A DNA stretch of 64,000 bases, from contig NZ_JAUDRZ010000026.1 in the NCBI RefSeq assembly GCF_030380735.1, forward strand, positions 964,827 to 1,028,826. Reading direction: 5' to 3'. Below, in pieces: positions 41,704 through 51,494 of this stretch. Below the pieces are notes generated by a model. The model did no database searches and was not told the DNA's origin. It was given only the letters and a program-made list of their open reading frames with translations. Each line of letters starts with the position of its first letter. Within the stretch, counting starts at the first letter, position 1. The position numbers were made by a program, and so were the translations under genes. Source of the stretch: Rhizobium sp. S152. Lineage in GTDB: Bacteria; Pseudomonadota; Alphaproteobacteria; Rhizobiales; Rhizobiaceae.

Positions 41704-42852
41704 ATGGCGGATGTATCGAGCTCTTCTGGCCGTATCGGCAGTCTCGACGGGTTGCGCGGCATCGCCGCATTATGGGTGTTGATCGGTCACGCCATGCTGC
41801 TCACAGGATGGCACCTGCCGCTGATCGGGGATCCCGATCTCGGCGTCGATCTCTTCATCATGCTCTCCGGCTTCCTGATGGTGTTTCACTATCAGCTGCG
41901 CGAGAACAAGAAACCTTGGACCGATGTCACGACCTGGTCGAGCTTCTGGACGCGGCGGTTCTTCCGCATCGCGCCGCTTTACTATGTGATGCTGGCGGTC
42001 GCCGTCGCGCTCGGCCCGATCGTCTTCCAGAGCCGCATGACGATCGACCATTTCCTTGGCGTTACGCCGCAGCTGCCGGAACGCTATCTCGACGCCAGCC
42101 TGAAGAACATCATGCTTCATCTGAGCTTCCTCTTCGGCCTGTCGCCGGCGCATGCCTTCCGCACGCCGCTGCCGGACTGGAGCATCAGCCTGGAAATGCA
42201 GTTCTACGCCGCGTTTCCCTTCCTGATGTTGATCTCTCGCCGGCTCGGATGGCTGAAGGGCACGATCGGCTTCGTACTTGCGGGCGTCGCCTTCGCATCG
42301 GCGATCCGCGCCGCCGGCATCAACTTCCCGATGCCCGCCTTCCTGCCCCTGAAGCTGCACGTCTTCGCGGCCGGCATGCTGCTTGCCGGCGCGCTCAATG
42401 CCAGCCGTGGCCGTGCGCTTGCCCATTTCGCCCTCGCGCTCGCCTTCGTCGTCATCCCGATCGGCGGCGGCATGACGCTGATGCGCGAGATCGTCCGACT
42501 GCTGCTCGTCATCGCCTTCTTCGCCCTGATCTTCCACGCCCACCTGCCGCGCCCTTTCGCCGGCCTCATGAACCGACTGTCGGATGTTATGGGCAACCGC
42601 TTCTGCCATGAGCTCGGCGAACTCTCCTTCGGCGTCTATCTGATCCACCTGCTGATCATGCAGCCCGCCATCGCCTACCTGATCCACGCCTATGGCCACG
42701 ATATCAGCGATTTTAGGCGGTTTCTGCTGTCCGTGGCGATCACCATCCCGATCACCTACGCGCTGTCGGCGATCGGCCACAGATTCATCGAGATGCAGGG
42801 CCAGAAGATAGGCAGGACGCTCACCCGACGCAGGGCGCCGGCGCTGCCGTAG
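41704..42852 (+). CDS. Membrane acyltransferase (acyltransferase-3 / OafA-ExoZ family)
   Basis: Encodes 382 residues from ATG 41704. About ten membrane spans; the family signature is at the N terminus: 'GSLDGLRGIAALWVLIGHA' (catalytic His near residue 30), then 'DLGVDLFIMLSGFLM' and 'FWTRRFFRIAPLYYV'. Such enzymes O-acetylate or succinylate sugars of exopolysaccharide or lipopolysaccharide in the inner membrane. The polymer modified here cannot be determined, since no polysaccharide genes are close. It converges with the ROK repressor gene, with 12 bp between their stops. Confidence 0.85.
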   Translation: MADVSSSSGRIGSLDGLRGIAALWVLIGHAMLLTGWHLPLIGDPDLGVDLFIMLSGFLMVFHYQLRENKKPWTDVTTWSSFWTRRFFRIAPLYYVMLAVAVALGPIVFQSRMTIDHFLGVTPQLPERYLDASLKNIMLHLSFLFGLSPAHAFRTPLPDWSISLEMQFYAAFPFLMLISRRLGWLKGTIGFVLAGVAFASAIRAAGINFPMPAFLPLKLHVFAAGMLLAGALNASRGRALAHFALALAFVVIPIGGGMTLMREIVRLLLVIAFFALIFHAHLPRPFAGLMNRLSDVMGNRFCHELGELSFGVYLIHLLIMQPAIAYLIHAYGHDISDFRRFLLSVAITIPITYALSAIGHRFIEMQGQKIGRTLTRRRAPALP

Positions 42853-42864
42853 TGCCGGCACCGC

Positions 42865-44079
42865 TCAGCCCAGCCCCGCCGCGACAATATCGCCGTCGAT
42901 GACGGAGAGCGCCCGGTTCAAGTGTCCCTCGAAAACCAGCATGGGCTCGTCGAGGACAACGCGCAGTTCCGGCATGCCTTCCATCCGTACCAGATGCGAT
43001 TGCGCGAGCCCCTCCTCGATACCCGGCCGCAGCAGATCGAAATAGCGTGTGCCCGGCCCCGTTATCGTCACCGGCATGCGCGCGGTGAGGCTGAGCAGCC
43101 GCGAAAGCCCGTTCCCGAGCACGATGCCGGCGTGCCGAAAGGCGAAGGCTGACATCCGATGCCCCTGCCGCGCCCGTTGCGCGATCTTGTCCAGTTCGCT
43201 GACCGGCACGAACTTCGCGGGGATCGTATCGTCGGGCACTTCGAAGGCCATGCGCAGGATCGCATAGAAGCCGGCATAGGCCTCGATGCAGCCGCGGCTG
43301 CCGCAGCGACAGAGCCCGCCGTTCGGCATGTGCAGCATGTGCCCGAAATTCGGCGCCGCGATCTCCCGCTCGCCCGCTCCGCTGCGCCGGACGACCCCGA
43401 GACCGATGCTGTGGCCGAGCGACAGCGCCGCGAGCGATCGAGGCCCCTCGCCGCTCCCGCCTTCCTCCCGCGCATCGAGTGCCGCCGCCACCAGCAGCGT
43501 CTCGTTGTCGAGCACGATCCGCGCCTGCCAGTCCGGACGAAGTGCCGCCTCGAAATCGATCTGGTCGTTTCCGAAGATCGGCGACCACACCAGCACCGCC
43601 TCGTCGGAGCGCACCAGCCCCTTGCTGCTGATCGAGATCAAAAGCACCTTGTCGCGGACGATGCGCGAACGGCTGAGGAGCCGCTCCAGGCCGTCGCGAA
43701 CCGCCTCGGTGAAGCGCGCGGCGCCGTGAGGATCGTGCGAGCGCTCCTCGCTGAAGCGATCGATCAGCGTGCCGGCGTAATCCACTAGCGAATACTGCAC
43801 GCCATCCGAGGAGATGATCACCACGATCAGGTAGCCGCAGTCGCGCCGCTGGCGGAACTGCACGCGCGGCCGACCGCGCCCGCTCGCCGCTTGCTGCTCG
43901 GATTTCTCGATCACCCCGGCCTTTTCGAGATCGGCGGTGATGGCGGAAATCGTGGCGGATGAAAGCCCGGTGAAATCGGAAATCTCGGTATGCGAGAGCG
44001 CGCCGTGACGCCTCAGCGCCGCAAGCGCCAGCACGCTGTTGCGCTGCCGCACCAGTTCCGTGCTCGACTTGGTCAGCAT
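42865..44079 (-). CDS. ROK-family repressor, probable regulator of xylFHG
   Basis: Encodes 404 residues from ATG 44079. The N-terminal winged helix ('LVRQRNSVLALAALRRHGALSHTEISDFTGLSSATISAITADLEKAG') is followed by a ROK sugar-binding domain. The zinc-binding cysteines are visible in 'CRCGSRGCIEAY', but the ATP-binding glycines are weak, as in regulators rather than kinases. It is divergent from xylF, and a perfect TTTCTCGA/TCGAGAAA palindrome lies between the two. I infer a xylose-responsive repressor (XylR type). Confidence 0.87.
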   Translation of the reverse strand: MLTKSSTELVRQRNSVLALAALRRHGALSHTEISDFTGLSSATISAITADLEKAGVIEKSEQQAASGRGRPRVQFRQRRDCGYLIVVIISSDGVQYSLVDYAGTLIDRFSEERSHDPHGAARFTEAVRDGLERLLSRSRIVRDKVLLISISSKGLVRSDEAVLVWSPIFGNDQIDFEAALRPDWQARIVLDNETLLVAAALDAREEGGSGEGPRSLAALSLGHSIGLGVVRRSGAGEREIAAPNFGHMLHMPNGGLCRCGSRGCIEAYAGFYAILRMAFEVPDDTIPAKFVPVSELDKIAQRARQGHRMSAFAFRHAGIVLGNGLSRLLSLTARMPVTITGPGTRYFDLLRPGIEEGLAQSHLVRMEGMPELRVVLDEPMLVFEGHLNRALSVIDGDIVAAGLG

Positions 44080-44173
44080 GAAGGCCGCCCTGTTACCGCG
44101 TGCATTCCACCCCTCGTTCACACCCCATCTCCGGCAACTTTCCCACGCAGAAAATTAAGCCGATAGTGCAGTG

Positions 44174-44243
44174 TTGACAGTTGAAAAAATCTCTGACACT
44201 AAATTTCTCGACTGTCGAGAAAATAATGAAACGCTTTTCTCGA
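44174..44243 (+). promoter_or_regulatory. xylF promoter with ROK operator
   Basis: TTGACA at 44174-44179 is a consensus -35 box, with CACTAA at 44197-44202 as a weak -10. Immediately after it TTTCTCGA-CTG-TCGAGAAA (44204-44222) is a perfect 8-bp inverted repeat covering the expected start point, and a further half-site TTTCTCGA follows at 44236-44243, 32 bp (about three helical turns) from the first. The layout fits repression by the divergent ROK protein. Confidence 0.7.
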
Positions 44244-44308
44244 CAGCAAATCGCGGCGGCCGGAGGAACCACTGGCTGGGGCTGGCCGCACTCTATCGGG
44301 AGGATATA

Positions 44309-45349
44309 ATGAAGTATGTTTTGAAGCTGATGGCAGGCGCTGCCATCCTCGTGTCGGTGCATACCGCCGCAATGGCTGCCGACCTCGTCGTCGGCGTTTC
44401 CTGGTCGAACTTCCAGGAAGAGCGTTGGAAGACCGACGAAGCCGCCATCAAGAAGGCGCTAGAAGCCAAGGGGGCCAAGTACATCTCCGCTGATGCGCAG
44501 TCTTCTGCCGCAAAGCAGCTCACCGACGTTGAATCGCTGATCTCGCAGGGTGCCAACGCCCTCATCGTTCTCGCTCAGGATTCCGATGCGATCGGCCCTG
44601 CCATCGAAAAGGCTGCTGCCGAAGGCATTCCTGTCGTCGGCTACGACCGCCTGATCGAAAACCCGGCTGCCTTCTACATCACCTTCGATAACAAGGAAGT
44701 CGGCCGCCTGCAGGCTGAAGGCGTCTTCAAGGTCAAGCCTGAGGGCAACTACGTCTTCATCAAGGGCTCCTCTTCCGACCCGAACGCGGACTTCCTGTTC
44801 GCCGGCCAGATGGAAGTCCTGAAGGCCGCCGTTGACGCGGGCAAGATCAAGAACGTCGGCGAAGCCTACACCGACGGCTGGCTGCCGCAGAACGCCCAGC
44901 GCAACATGGAACAATTCCTGACCGCCAACAACAACAAGGTCGATGCCGTTGTTGCGTCCAACGACGGCACTGCCGGCGGCGCCGTTGCTGCGCTCGACGC
45001 ACAGGGCATGGCAGGCACCGTTCCGGTGTCCGGCCAGGATGCCGACAAGGCAGCTCTGAACCGCATCGCGCTCGGCACGCAGACGGTTTCCGTCTGGAAG
45101 GATTCGCGCGAACTCGGCAAGCGCGCTGCTGAAATCGCACTCGACCTCGCCGGCGGCACCACCATGGACAAGATCGAAGGCGTAACGTCCTTCGAAGGCG
45201 GTCCGAAGAAGGTGAAGATGCAGTCGATCTTCCTGAAGCCGCAGGCCATCACCAAGGACAACCTGAACGTCGTCATTGACGCAGGCTGGATCACGAAGGC
45301 TGAAGCTTGCCAGGGCGTGAAGGCCGGCAGCGTCAAGGCTTGCGACTAA
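44309..45349 (+). CDS. xylF: D-xylose-binding periplasmic protein
   Basis: Encodes 346 residues from ATG 44309 (AGGA upstream). Signal peptide residues 1-23 (AMA-ADL). The mature start 'LVVGVSWSNFQEERWKTDEAAIKKALEAKG' and 'NPAAFYITFDNKEVGRLQAEGV' are typical of XylF, the xylose receptor of the ABC importer. It is followed after 253 bp by xylH and xylG. A large hairpin in that gap should favour accumulation of the xylF part of the message. Confidence 0.92.
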   Translation: MKYVLKLMAGAAILVSVHTAAMAADLVVGVSWSNFQEERWKTDEAAIKKALEAKGAKYISADAQSSAAKQLTDVESLISQGANALIVLAQDSDAIGPAIEKAAAEGIPVVGYDRLIENPAAFYITFDNKEVGRLQAEGVFKVKPEGNYVFIKGSSSDPNADFLFAGQMEVLKAAVDAGKIKNVGEAYTDGWLPQNAQRNMEQFLTANNNKVDAVVASNDGTAGGAVAALDAQGMAGTVPVSGQDADKAALNRIALGTQTVSVWKDSRELGKRAAEIALDLAGGTTMDKIEGVTSFEGGPKKVKMQSIFLKPQAITKDNLNVVIDAGWITKAEACQGVKAGSVKACD

Positions 45350-45372
45350 TCCTCGCCAGCTGAACCAACACA

Positions 45373-45404
45373 CCGGCGCCGTGGCGATCTCGCCGCGGCG
45401 CCGG
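45373..45404. promoter_or_regulatory. Large hairpin in the xylF-xylH gap
   Basis: CCGGCGCCG-t-GGCG-ATCT-CGCC-g-CGGCGCCGG: 13 paired bases interrupted by one T-G position, 23 bp after xylF. There is no T-run. It is a likely mRNA-stabilising or partial-termination element that sets the ratio of binding protein to transporter. Confidence 0.7.
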
Positions 45405-45602
45405 ATGCGGCTGGAGCCCGTCTGTTGCGCTCCCCGCCTCGCAACGCACCGCGAACGCTTTGATTCCCTGCCGCAACGTGCCGCACCCCGCGCAGCCGTT
45501 CCGGAAGTGTCTCGGTGGTCGATTTGAAGAACAGGGCACCTCGGCAAGGGCTTTCGGGCGCCCGCGCCAAACGGCCCAAACAATGGGGGAAACGGCAAAC
45601 CC

Positions 45603-46913
45603 ATGGCAAACATCACGCAATCCTCATCGAGCCAACCGCGCTTGGCCGAGGGTAACGCTTTCACGCGCTTCCTGCGCGCCACCGAGATCGACACCCGCCT
45701 GCTCGGCATGGTCGCGGCGCTGCTGGTCATCTGGATCGGCTTTCATCTCTACACCGGCGGCCTGTTTCTCACGCCGCGCAACCTCTGGAACCTCTCGGTC
45801 CAGACCACCGAGATCGCGGTTCTCGCGACCGGCATGGTGCTCGTCATCGTCACCCGCAACATCGACCTGTCGATCGGCTCGATGCTCGGCCTCGTGGCCA
45901 TGATCATGGGCGTTGTCCAGGCGAAGTTCCTACCGCAATATCTCGGCTTCGACAATTCCTGGACCTGGCTGATCACGTTGATCGCGGGCCTGATCGCCGG
46001 AACGCTGATCGGCCTCTTCCAGGGCGTCATCATCGCCTTTCTCGGTGTCCCCTCCTTCATCGTCACGCTCGGCGGTTTCCTCGCCTGGCGCGGCCTTGCC
46101 TGGTACGTGACATCGGGCCAGACGGTCGCTCCTCTCGACACCACCTTCCGCATCATGGGCGGCGGTGCCGAAGGCTCCGTCGGCGCCACATGGAGCTGGA
46201 TCATCGGCCTGGTCGCCTGCGTCCTGATCATCGTCGGCATCATCAGCTCGCGCCACCAGCGCAAGCGCTTCAACTTCCCGCGCCGGCCGCTCTGGGCCGA
46301 GTATTTCCTTGTTGTCCTCGGTTGCGCGCTGGTGCTCGGCGCCATCTGGGTCTCGACGATCTATTACTGGCCGGTGGCGATCGCCAAGAAATACGCCGAA
46401 GCCAACGCCATCGCCTGGCCGGAAACGGGGCTCTTCATCTCCTACGGCATCGCCGTGCCTGTGCTGATCGCCATTCTGGTCGGCATTGTCATGACCTTCA
46501 TCGCCACCCGCCTGCGCTTCGGACGCTACGTCTTCGCGATCGGCGGCAACCCTGAAGCCGCCGAGCTCGCCGGCATCAAGACCCGCTGGGTCACCGTCCG
46601 CATCTTCGCGCTCATGGGCTTCCTGGCCGCCGTTGCCGCGGCGATCTCCACCGCCCGCCTCAACGCCGCCGCCAACTCGCAAGGCACGACCTACGAGCTC
46701 TACACCATCGCGGCGGCCGTCATCGGCGGCACATCGCTTGCCGGCGGCACAGGCACGATTGCCGGCGCCATGCTCGGCGCGCTCGTCATGCAGTCGCTGC
46801 AGTCGGGCATGGGTCTCGCGAACGTCGATACCCCCATACAGAATGTCGTCGTGGGCGCGGTTCTGGTCGTGGCCGTCTGGCTCGACACCGTCTATCGCTC
46901 GCGGTCGAAGTAA
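45603..46913 (+). CDS. xylH: Xylose ABC transporter permease
   Basis: Encodes 436 residues with more than ten hydrophobic spans. It includes 'RNIDLSIGSMLGLVAMIMGV', 'VPSFIVTLGGFLAWRGLAW', 'GGNPEAAELAGIKTRWVTVRIFALMG' and 'GGTSLAGGTGTIAGAMLGALVMQSLQSGM'. The length and the long loop between spans fit XylH. It forms the pore for xylose with XylG as ATPase and XylF as receptor. xylG follows after 13 bp. Confidence 0.92.
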   Translation: MANITQSSSSQPRLAEGNAFTRFLRATEIDTRLLGMVAALLVIWIGFHLYTGGLFLTPRNLWNLSVQTTEIAVLATGMVLVIVTRNIDLSIGSMLGLVAMIMGVVQAKFLPQYLGFDNSWTWLITLIAGLIAGTLIGLFQGVIIAFLGVPSFIVTLGGFLAWRGLAWYVTSGQTVAPLDTTFRIMGGGAEGSVGATWSWIIGLVACVLIIVGIISSRHQRKRFNFPRRPLWAEYFLVVLGCALVLGAIWVSTIYYWPVAIAKKYAEANAIAWPETGLFISYGIAVPVLIAILVGIVMTFIATRLRFGRYVFAIGGNPEAAELAGIKTRWVTVRIFALMGFLAAVAAAISTARLNAAANSQGTTYELYTIAAAVIGGTSLAGGTGTIAGAMLGALVMQSLQSGMGLANVDTPIQNVVVGAVLVVAVWLDTVYRSRSK

Positions 46914-46926
46914 GAGGAGCCTGGAT

Positions 46927-47721
<795 letters not shown>

Positions 47722-47730
47722 CAAGAATGC

Positions 47731-47761
47731 GTGCGCCGTTCGCAAGAACGGCGCACTTTTC
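47731..47761 (+). terminator. Rho-independent terminator after xylG
   Basis: GTGCGCCGTTC-GCAA-GAACGGCGCAC, an 11-bp perfect stem closed by a GCAA tetraloop, followed by TTTTCAATTTT. Confidence 0.92.
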
Positions 47762-47840
47762 AATTTTGGAGATTGATGCAGGCGAGAAGCTAGGCTAAGA
47801 ACCACGCATCGGACAGGCGATTCAAACCCGCCTCAGGCAT

Positions 47841-47917
47841 GCACCCGTAGCTCAGCTGGATAGAGTGTTGGATTCCGATTCCAAAGGTCGCAGGTTCGAA
47901 TCCTGCCGGGTGCGCCA
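47841..47917 (+). tRNA. tRNA-Arg (anticodon CCG)
   Basis: 77 bases folding as a cloverleaf: acceptor GCACCCG/CGGGTGC, D arm with AGCTCAGCTGGATAGAG, anticodon stem TTGGA/TCCAA with loop TTCCGAT (anticodon CCG, reads CGG), T arm CAGGTTCGAATCCTG, discriminator G and an encoded CCA end. It stands directly before the accessory block of oxidoreductase genes. tRNA genes are common integration points, but no integrase or repeated 3' end was seen. Confidence 0.95.
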
Positions 47918-48064
47918 TTTCTTTTAGAGCGACACACATGTCCGGACTACTTACGTCATCATCTGCGGACGCTCATCGCCATGAGAGCGGACTGCGATTT
48001 TAATTCTTTTGTGAATACAGGATAGTTTGACTGCTCCATTATCGCCGGACATGCGCCATACGTG

Positions 48065-48814
48065 TCATGCCTGATCTATTGGAAGTAAGAACATCTCCGC
48101 CACGTTGACGTGCTGTGGAGCTTGGATGGCGTACAGGATCGCACTGGCGATATCGTCTGGATCGAGAAAGCGGACCACAGACTGATAGTCGTCAAGCTCT
48201 TTTCGTTTTTCCGGATCTTTAGTTTGCTCCGACAGTTCCGTAGCGACCGCACCAGGCTGAATGCACGTAACCCGAATATTGTGCTTCTTTCCGACTTCCA
48301 TCCGGAGACCTTCGCTGAAGGCGGTGACCGCGAATTTGGTTGCGGAGTAAACGGTGTAGCCGGGCCCGAATACTTTCCGTCCCGCGATGGAAGATGTGTT
48401 GAGGACGTGTCCTGAATGCTGCCGGATCATGATCGGAAGGACTGCCGCCGTCGTGTTCAACACTCCCTTCAGATTTATGTCGACCATGGCGTTCCACTCC
48501 GTAATCCTCAACTGATCAATGTCCGAAATAGGCATGACGCCAGCATTGTTGAACAGGATGTCAATCGAACCGAAGGCCCGCATGACCTCGTCGACTCCCT
48601 TCTCGACTGACGACAATCTGCTTACATCCATTTGAACGACAAATGCATTACCGCCGTCGTCGAGGATTTCCCGCTTCAGCGCCTCCAGCCGCTCGGTGCG
48701 GCGTGCGGCAATGGCAACTCGTAGGCCTGCCTTCGCCAGCATGCGCGCGGTGGCTGCGCCAATGCCGCTGGAAGCTCCGGTAATCAGTGCGGACTTGCTT
48801 GTCAGGTCGTTCAT
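48065..48814 (-). CDS. Short-chain dehydrogenase/reductase
   Basis: Encodes 249 residues from ATG 48814 (AGAGGA upstream; an ATG at 48829 is in frame but would include the ribosome site). NAD(P) loop 'ALITGASSGIGAATARML', 'NNAGVMP', catalytic Ser in 'LNTSSIAG' and Y-x3-K in 'YSATK'. An Arg after the second strand ('AIAARRTERLEALK') suggests NADPH preference. It resembles the YdfG/NADP-dependent 3-hydroxyacid dehydrogenase group. Substrate unknown. It is the last of the minus-strand genes after the AraC gene at 49690. Confidence 0.85.
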   Translation of the reverse strand: MNDLTSKSALITGASSGIGAATARMLAKAGLRVAIAARRTERLEALKREILDDGGNAFVVQMDVSRLSSVEKGVDEVMRAFGSIDILFNNAGVMPISDIDQLRITEWNAMVDINLKGVLNTTAAVLPIMIRQHSGHVLNTSSIAGRKVFGPGYTVYSATKFAVTAFSEGLRMEVGKKHNIRVTCIQPGAVATELSEQTKDPEKRKELDDYQSVVRFLDPDDIASAILYAIQAPQHVNVAEMFLLPIDQA

Positions 48815-48894
48815 CTCATTTCCTCTCATAAAGACATCCGGCGGCGGAGCGAGAAGTCGCGCTTCCCGTCGTTGAGGACATTGGCGTCAGGGGT

Positions 48895-49644
48895 TCACGG
48901 AAGGCTCCATCCTCCGTCGATGACGAGCTCGGCGCCGGTGACGTAACTTGCTTCGTCCGACGCGAGATAGAGAGCGCCGTAGGCCATATCGAGAGGCTTG
49001 CCGGCGACGCCCATTGGCACCAGGGAAAGCACCTTTGCGTTCTCTTCTTCTGTCAGGTTGTCCATGGCCGGGGTTTCCGTATCACCGGGATAGACCGAAT
49101 TGATCCGGACACCCTTCTTCGCATACTCGAGCGCCGCCGCCTTGCTGAGCATCCGCACGCCACCTTTCGAAGCGTGATAGGCTGTGTAGCCGGTCGTTGC
49201 GATCAGTCCGTATAGCGAGCAGATGTTCACGACAGAGCCGTTGCCCGATCTCAGAAGCTCCGGCATCGCGGTCTTCATGCCAAGATAGGTCCCGGTAAGA
49301 TTGACCGCGATCACCTTGTTCCAGTCGTCCACCGTCGTGTCTGTCAGTCCAGTGGCACTGAACCGCGCGGCATTGTTGACGATCGTGGTCAGCTTGCCGA
49401 AATTCGACACTGTCGCACCCACGACCGCCTGCCAGCTCCGCTCGTCCGAGACGTCGAGCTTCTGGAAGATAGCTCGGTCGCCGCGTGCCTGAAGACGGCT
49501 CGCGACCTCTTCCCCTTGCGCCTCGAGAATATCCGTAATCACCACCTTCGCGCCCTCGGAGGCGAAGAGGTCCGCTATTCCTTCGCCGATGCCACGGGCT
49601 GCACCAGTGACGATCGCAACTTTTCCATCGAGTCTTCTGGACAT
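48895..49644 (-). CDS. Short-chain dehydrogenase/reductase (glucose-1-dehydrogenase/FabG-like)
   Basis: Encodes 249 residues. Motifs: 'AIVTGAARGIGEGIADLF', 'NNAARFS', catalytic Ser in 'VNICSLYG', Y-x3-K in 'YHASK' and the C-terminal 'ASYVTGAELVIDGGWSLP' of the classical group. An Asp at the end of the second strand ('VVITDILEAQGEEV') favours NAD. The reaction is probably oxidation of a steroid-like or cyclic alcohol, but this cannot be specified. It follows the AraC regulator gene (49690-50604) by 45 bp on the same strand. Confidence 0.85.
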   Translation of the reverse strand: MSRRLDGKVAIVTGAARGIGEGIADLFASEGAKVVITDILEAQGEEVASRLQARGDRAIFQKLDVSDERSWQAVVGATVSNFGKLTTIVNNAARFSATGLTDTTVDDWNKVIAVNLTGTYLGMKTAMPELLRSGNGSVVNICSLYGLIATTGYTAYHASKGGVRMLSKAAALEYAKKGVRINSVYPGDTETPAMDNLTEEENAKVLSLVPMGVAGKPLDMAYGALYLASDEASYVTGAELVIDGGWSLP

Positions 49645-49689
49645 TTGACTAACTCCTTGATTGGGTCGATTTCGGCGGGATGTTTAGCG

Positions 49690-50604
49690 TCAGAGCACGC
49701 TGACGCTTATGATCGGCGGCGCCCCGAAAAGCCGCCTGTATTCACGGTTGAACTGGTTGGCGCTGGAATAGCCGACATGGGAAGCAACCTCCCCAGCCTG
49801 CATTTGCGTTGTAAGCAGGAGGTGTCTCGCCTGGCTGAGCCGCAGAAACTGCTGGTATTGAAGCGGCGTCATCGTCGTCAGGCGCCGGAACTGGTGATGC
49901 AGGGACGATGGCGACCAATTACAGAACGTCGCGAGATCGGCGACAACCAGTGGCTCTCGGAAGCGATCGATGATGTAGCGAACCGCGCGGTAGACGCGAG
50001 CCAGATGGCTGCCGGGAAGCGTCAATTGGTGCAGTGCGCGTCCAGATGGGTGAGCAAGTAGCCGTAGCATGAACTCCTGCTGCAACAGATCGACGAGCCG
50101 CCCATCCGGATTATCCGCAACGGAAATCTCGAGCATCCTGCGAAAGCAGTCGCACATCCACGAGGGCGTTCCAGTCATGGCGACAGACGACGAAACGAGG
50201 CCGGCGATCCTGCCAGGCATGCCGCTGCGAACGCGCTCGGCAAGTGCGAGGTCGAACGCAAGCTCGATGGCCATATAGGGGGCGTCGCCGTCCGCGCGCC
50301 CCGTGTCCTCCACGATCGGAAGCGGCAGGGCATTGATAAGGAAACCGAACTCCTCGAGTAGGAACGATTGCGTACCAAGCGTCAGGCGCCGGCTGCCTTG
50401 AATGATGACCGTGATGGACGAAGCCCGGATCGGCACGTTCGCCATGTCGCTACGAGGCAGCTTCGTCAGCGACAATCCGGACACCACCCCGTCGACTTTG
50501 TCGCGATCAGATAGCAGCCTTTGCGCAACCTGCCTCAGCCTTGCTCGGGAGGCACTCACGTCATCTCCGGGGTTGGAGATCCGTGTTCCAGGTGCTCGTG
50601 ACAT
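49690..50604 (-). CDS. AraC-family transcriptional regulator
   Basis: Encodes 304 residues, with a strong GGGAGG before ATG 50604. The N-terminal part (about 40-185) matches the AraC-type ligand domain found in regulators of oxidoreductase genes. The C-terminal double helix-turn-helix covers about 200-300: 'LVVADLATFCNWSPSSLHHQFRRLTTMTPLQYQQFLRLSQAR' and 'VGYSSANQFNREYRRLFGAPP'. It is one of three similar AraC proteins in 11 kb, each next to a short-chain dehydrogenase. It probably controls its immediate neighbours. Confidence 0.88.
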   Translation of the reverse strand: MSRAPGTRISNPGDDVSASRARLRQVAQRLLSDRDKVDGVVSGLSLTKLPRSDMANVPIRASSITVIIQGSRRLTLGTQSFLLEEFGFLINALPLPIVEDTGRADGDAPYMAIELAFDLALAERVRSGMPGRIAGLVSSSVAMTGTPSWMCDCFRRMLEISVADNPDGRLVDLLQQEFMLRLLAHPSGRALHQLTLPGSHLARVYRAVRYIIDRFREPLVVADLATFCNWSPSSLHHQFRRLTTMTPLQYQQFLRLSQARHLLLTTQMQAGEVASHVGYSSANQFNREYRRLFGAPPIISVSVL

Positions 50605-50631
50605 AAATACCTCCCGAAGCGACGTCGACGC

Positions 50632-51399
50632 TTACATCCGGTTGCCGGGAATAGTGTATCCACCATCCACGAGGAGGCTCTGCCCCGTGACGAACCCTGA
50701 TGCCGGCGAGGACAGCCAGACGGCGGCTTCGGCGACCTCGTCCGAGGTTCCGAGCCGTTTCATCGGCGTCTGAGCGATCAGGGCGTCGAGCGTATCGGGA
50801 TCGGTACTCGACGATGTCATCGGAGTATCGATGACGCCGGGGGCGACGTTGTTGATGCGAATCCCGTGTTCCGACAGTTCGAATGTCAGTGACTTGACGA
50901 GAACATCGAGGCCGGCCTTGGTCATGGAGTAGAGCGCCGACCCCTTAAGGGCTCCTTGTGCAAGCCACGAGGAGGTATTGACGATCGCACCGCCTCCACC
51001 CTGGCGTTTCATCTGCGCAATCTCGGCACGGATGCAATGCCAGGTGCCGCGGAGATTGATGCCGATCGCCTGGTCAAAGTCGTCGGTGGACAAATCGTCG
51101 ATCGCCGCCCACTTGCCGATCACGCCCGCGTTGTTGAAGGCGATGTCGAGACGACCGTACCTCTCGACGGCTTGCTCGACCATCGAGGTGATCTGCTCCG
51201 GGTTGGCGATGTCGGCGGAAATCCCGAACGCGTCGCCACCGAACGCCTTGATTTCCTCCACCACGACGTCCACCTCCGGCTTTCGCCGGGCAACGATGGC
51301 GACGCGAGCGCCGCGGCGTGCGAAGATGTGTGCCGCAGACCTGCCGATGCCGGAATTGCCTCCGGTGACGATGGCGACCTTATTCTTGAAGTCTTCCAT
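50632..51399 (-). CDS. Short-chain dehydrogenase/reductase
   Basis: Encodes 255 residues from ATG 51399, with a good AAGGAG upstream. 'AIVTGGNSGIGRSAAHIFA', 'NNAGVIG', Ser in 'VNTSSWLAQ', Y-x3-K in 'YSMTK', and 'SGFVTGQSLLVDGGYTIPG' are those of a classical enzyme with NADPH-type basic residues ('AIVARRKPEVD'). It stands 28 bp upstream of the AraC gene on the same strand, so the two may form an operon. The substrate is unknown. Confidence 0.85.
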   Translation of the reverse strand: MEDFKNKVAIVTGGNSGIGRSAAHIFARRGARVAIVARRKPEVDVVVEEIKAFGGDAFGISADIANPEQITSMVEQAVERYGRLDIAFNNAGVIGKWAAIDDLSTDDFDQAIGINLRGTWHCIRAEIAQMKRQGGGGAIVNTSSWLAQGALKGSALYSMTKAGLDVLVKSLTFELSEHGIRINNVAPGVIDTPMTSSSTDPDTLDALIAQTPMKRLGTSDEVAEAAVWLSSPASGFVTGQSLLVDGGYTIPGNRM

Positions 51400-51494
51400 T
51401 TCGATGCTCCTTTCTGCGAGATGGCCAACCGGCATCGTCCGCCGGCCGGTGGCCGATGCCGGGATGGATTGATTGTGAATGAGATTTCAGCCGA

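Noticed and set aside
47841..47917. tRNA-Arg considered as an attachment site of an integrated element
   Set aside because: No integrase gene and no second copy of the tRNA 3' end were seen in the window; kept only as a weak hint for the accessory block.
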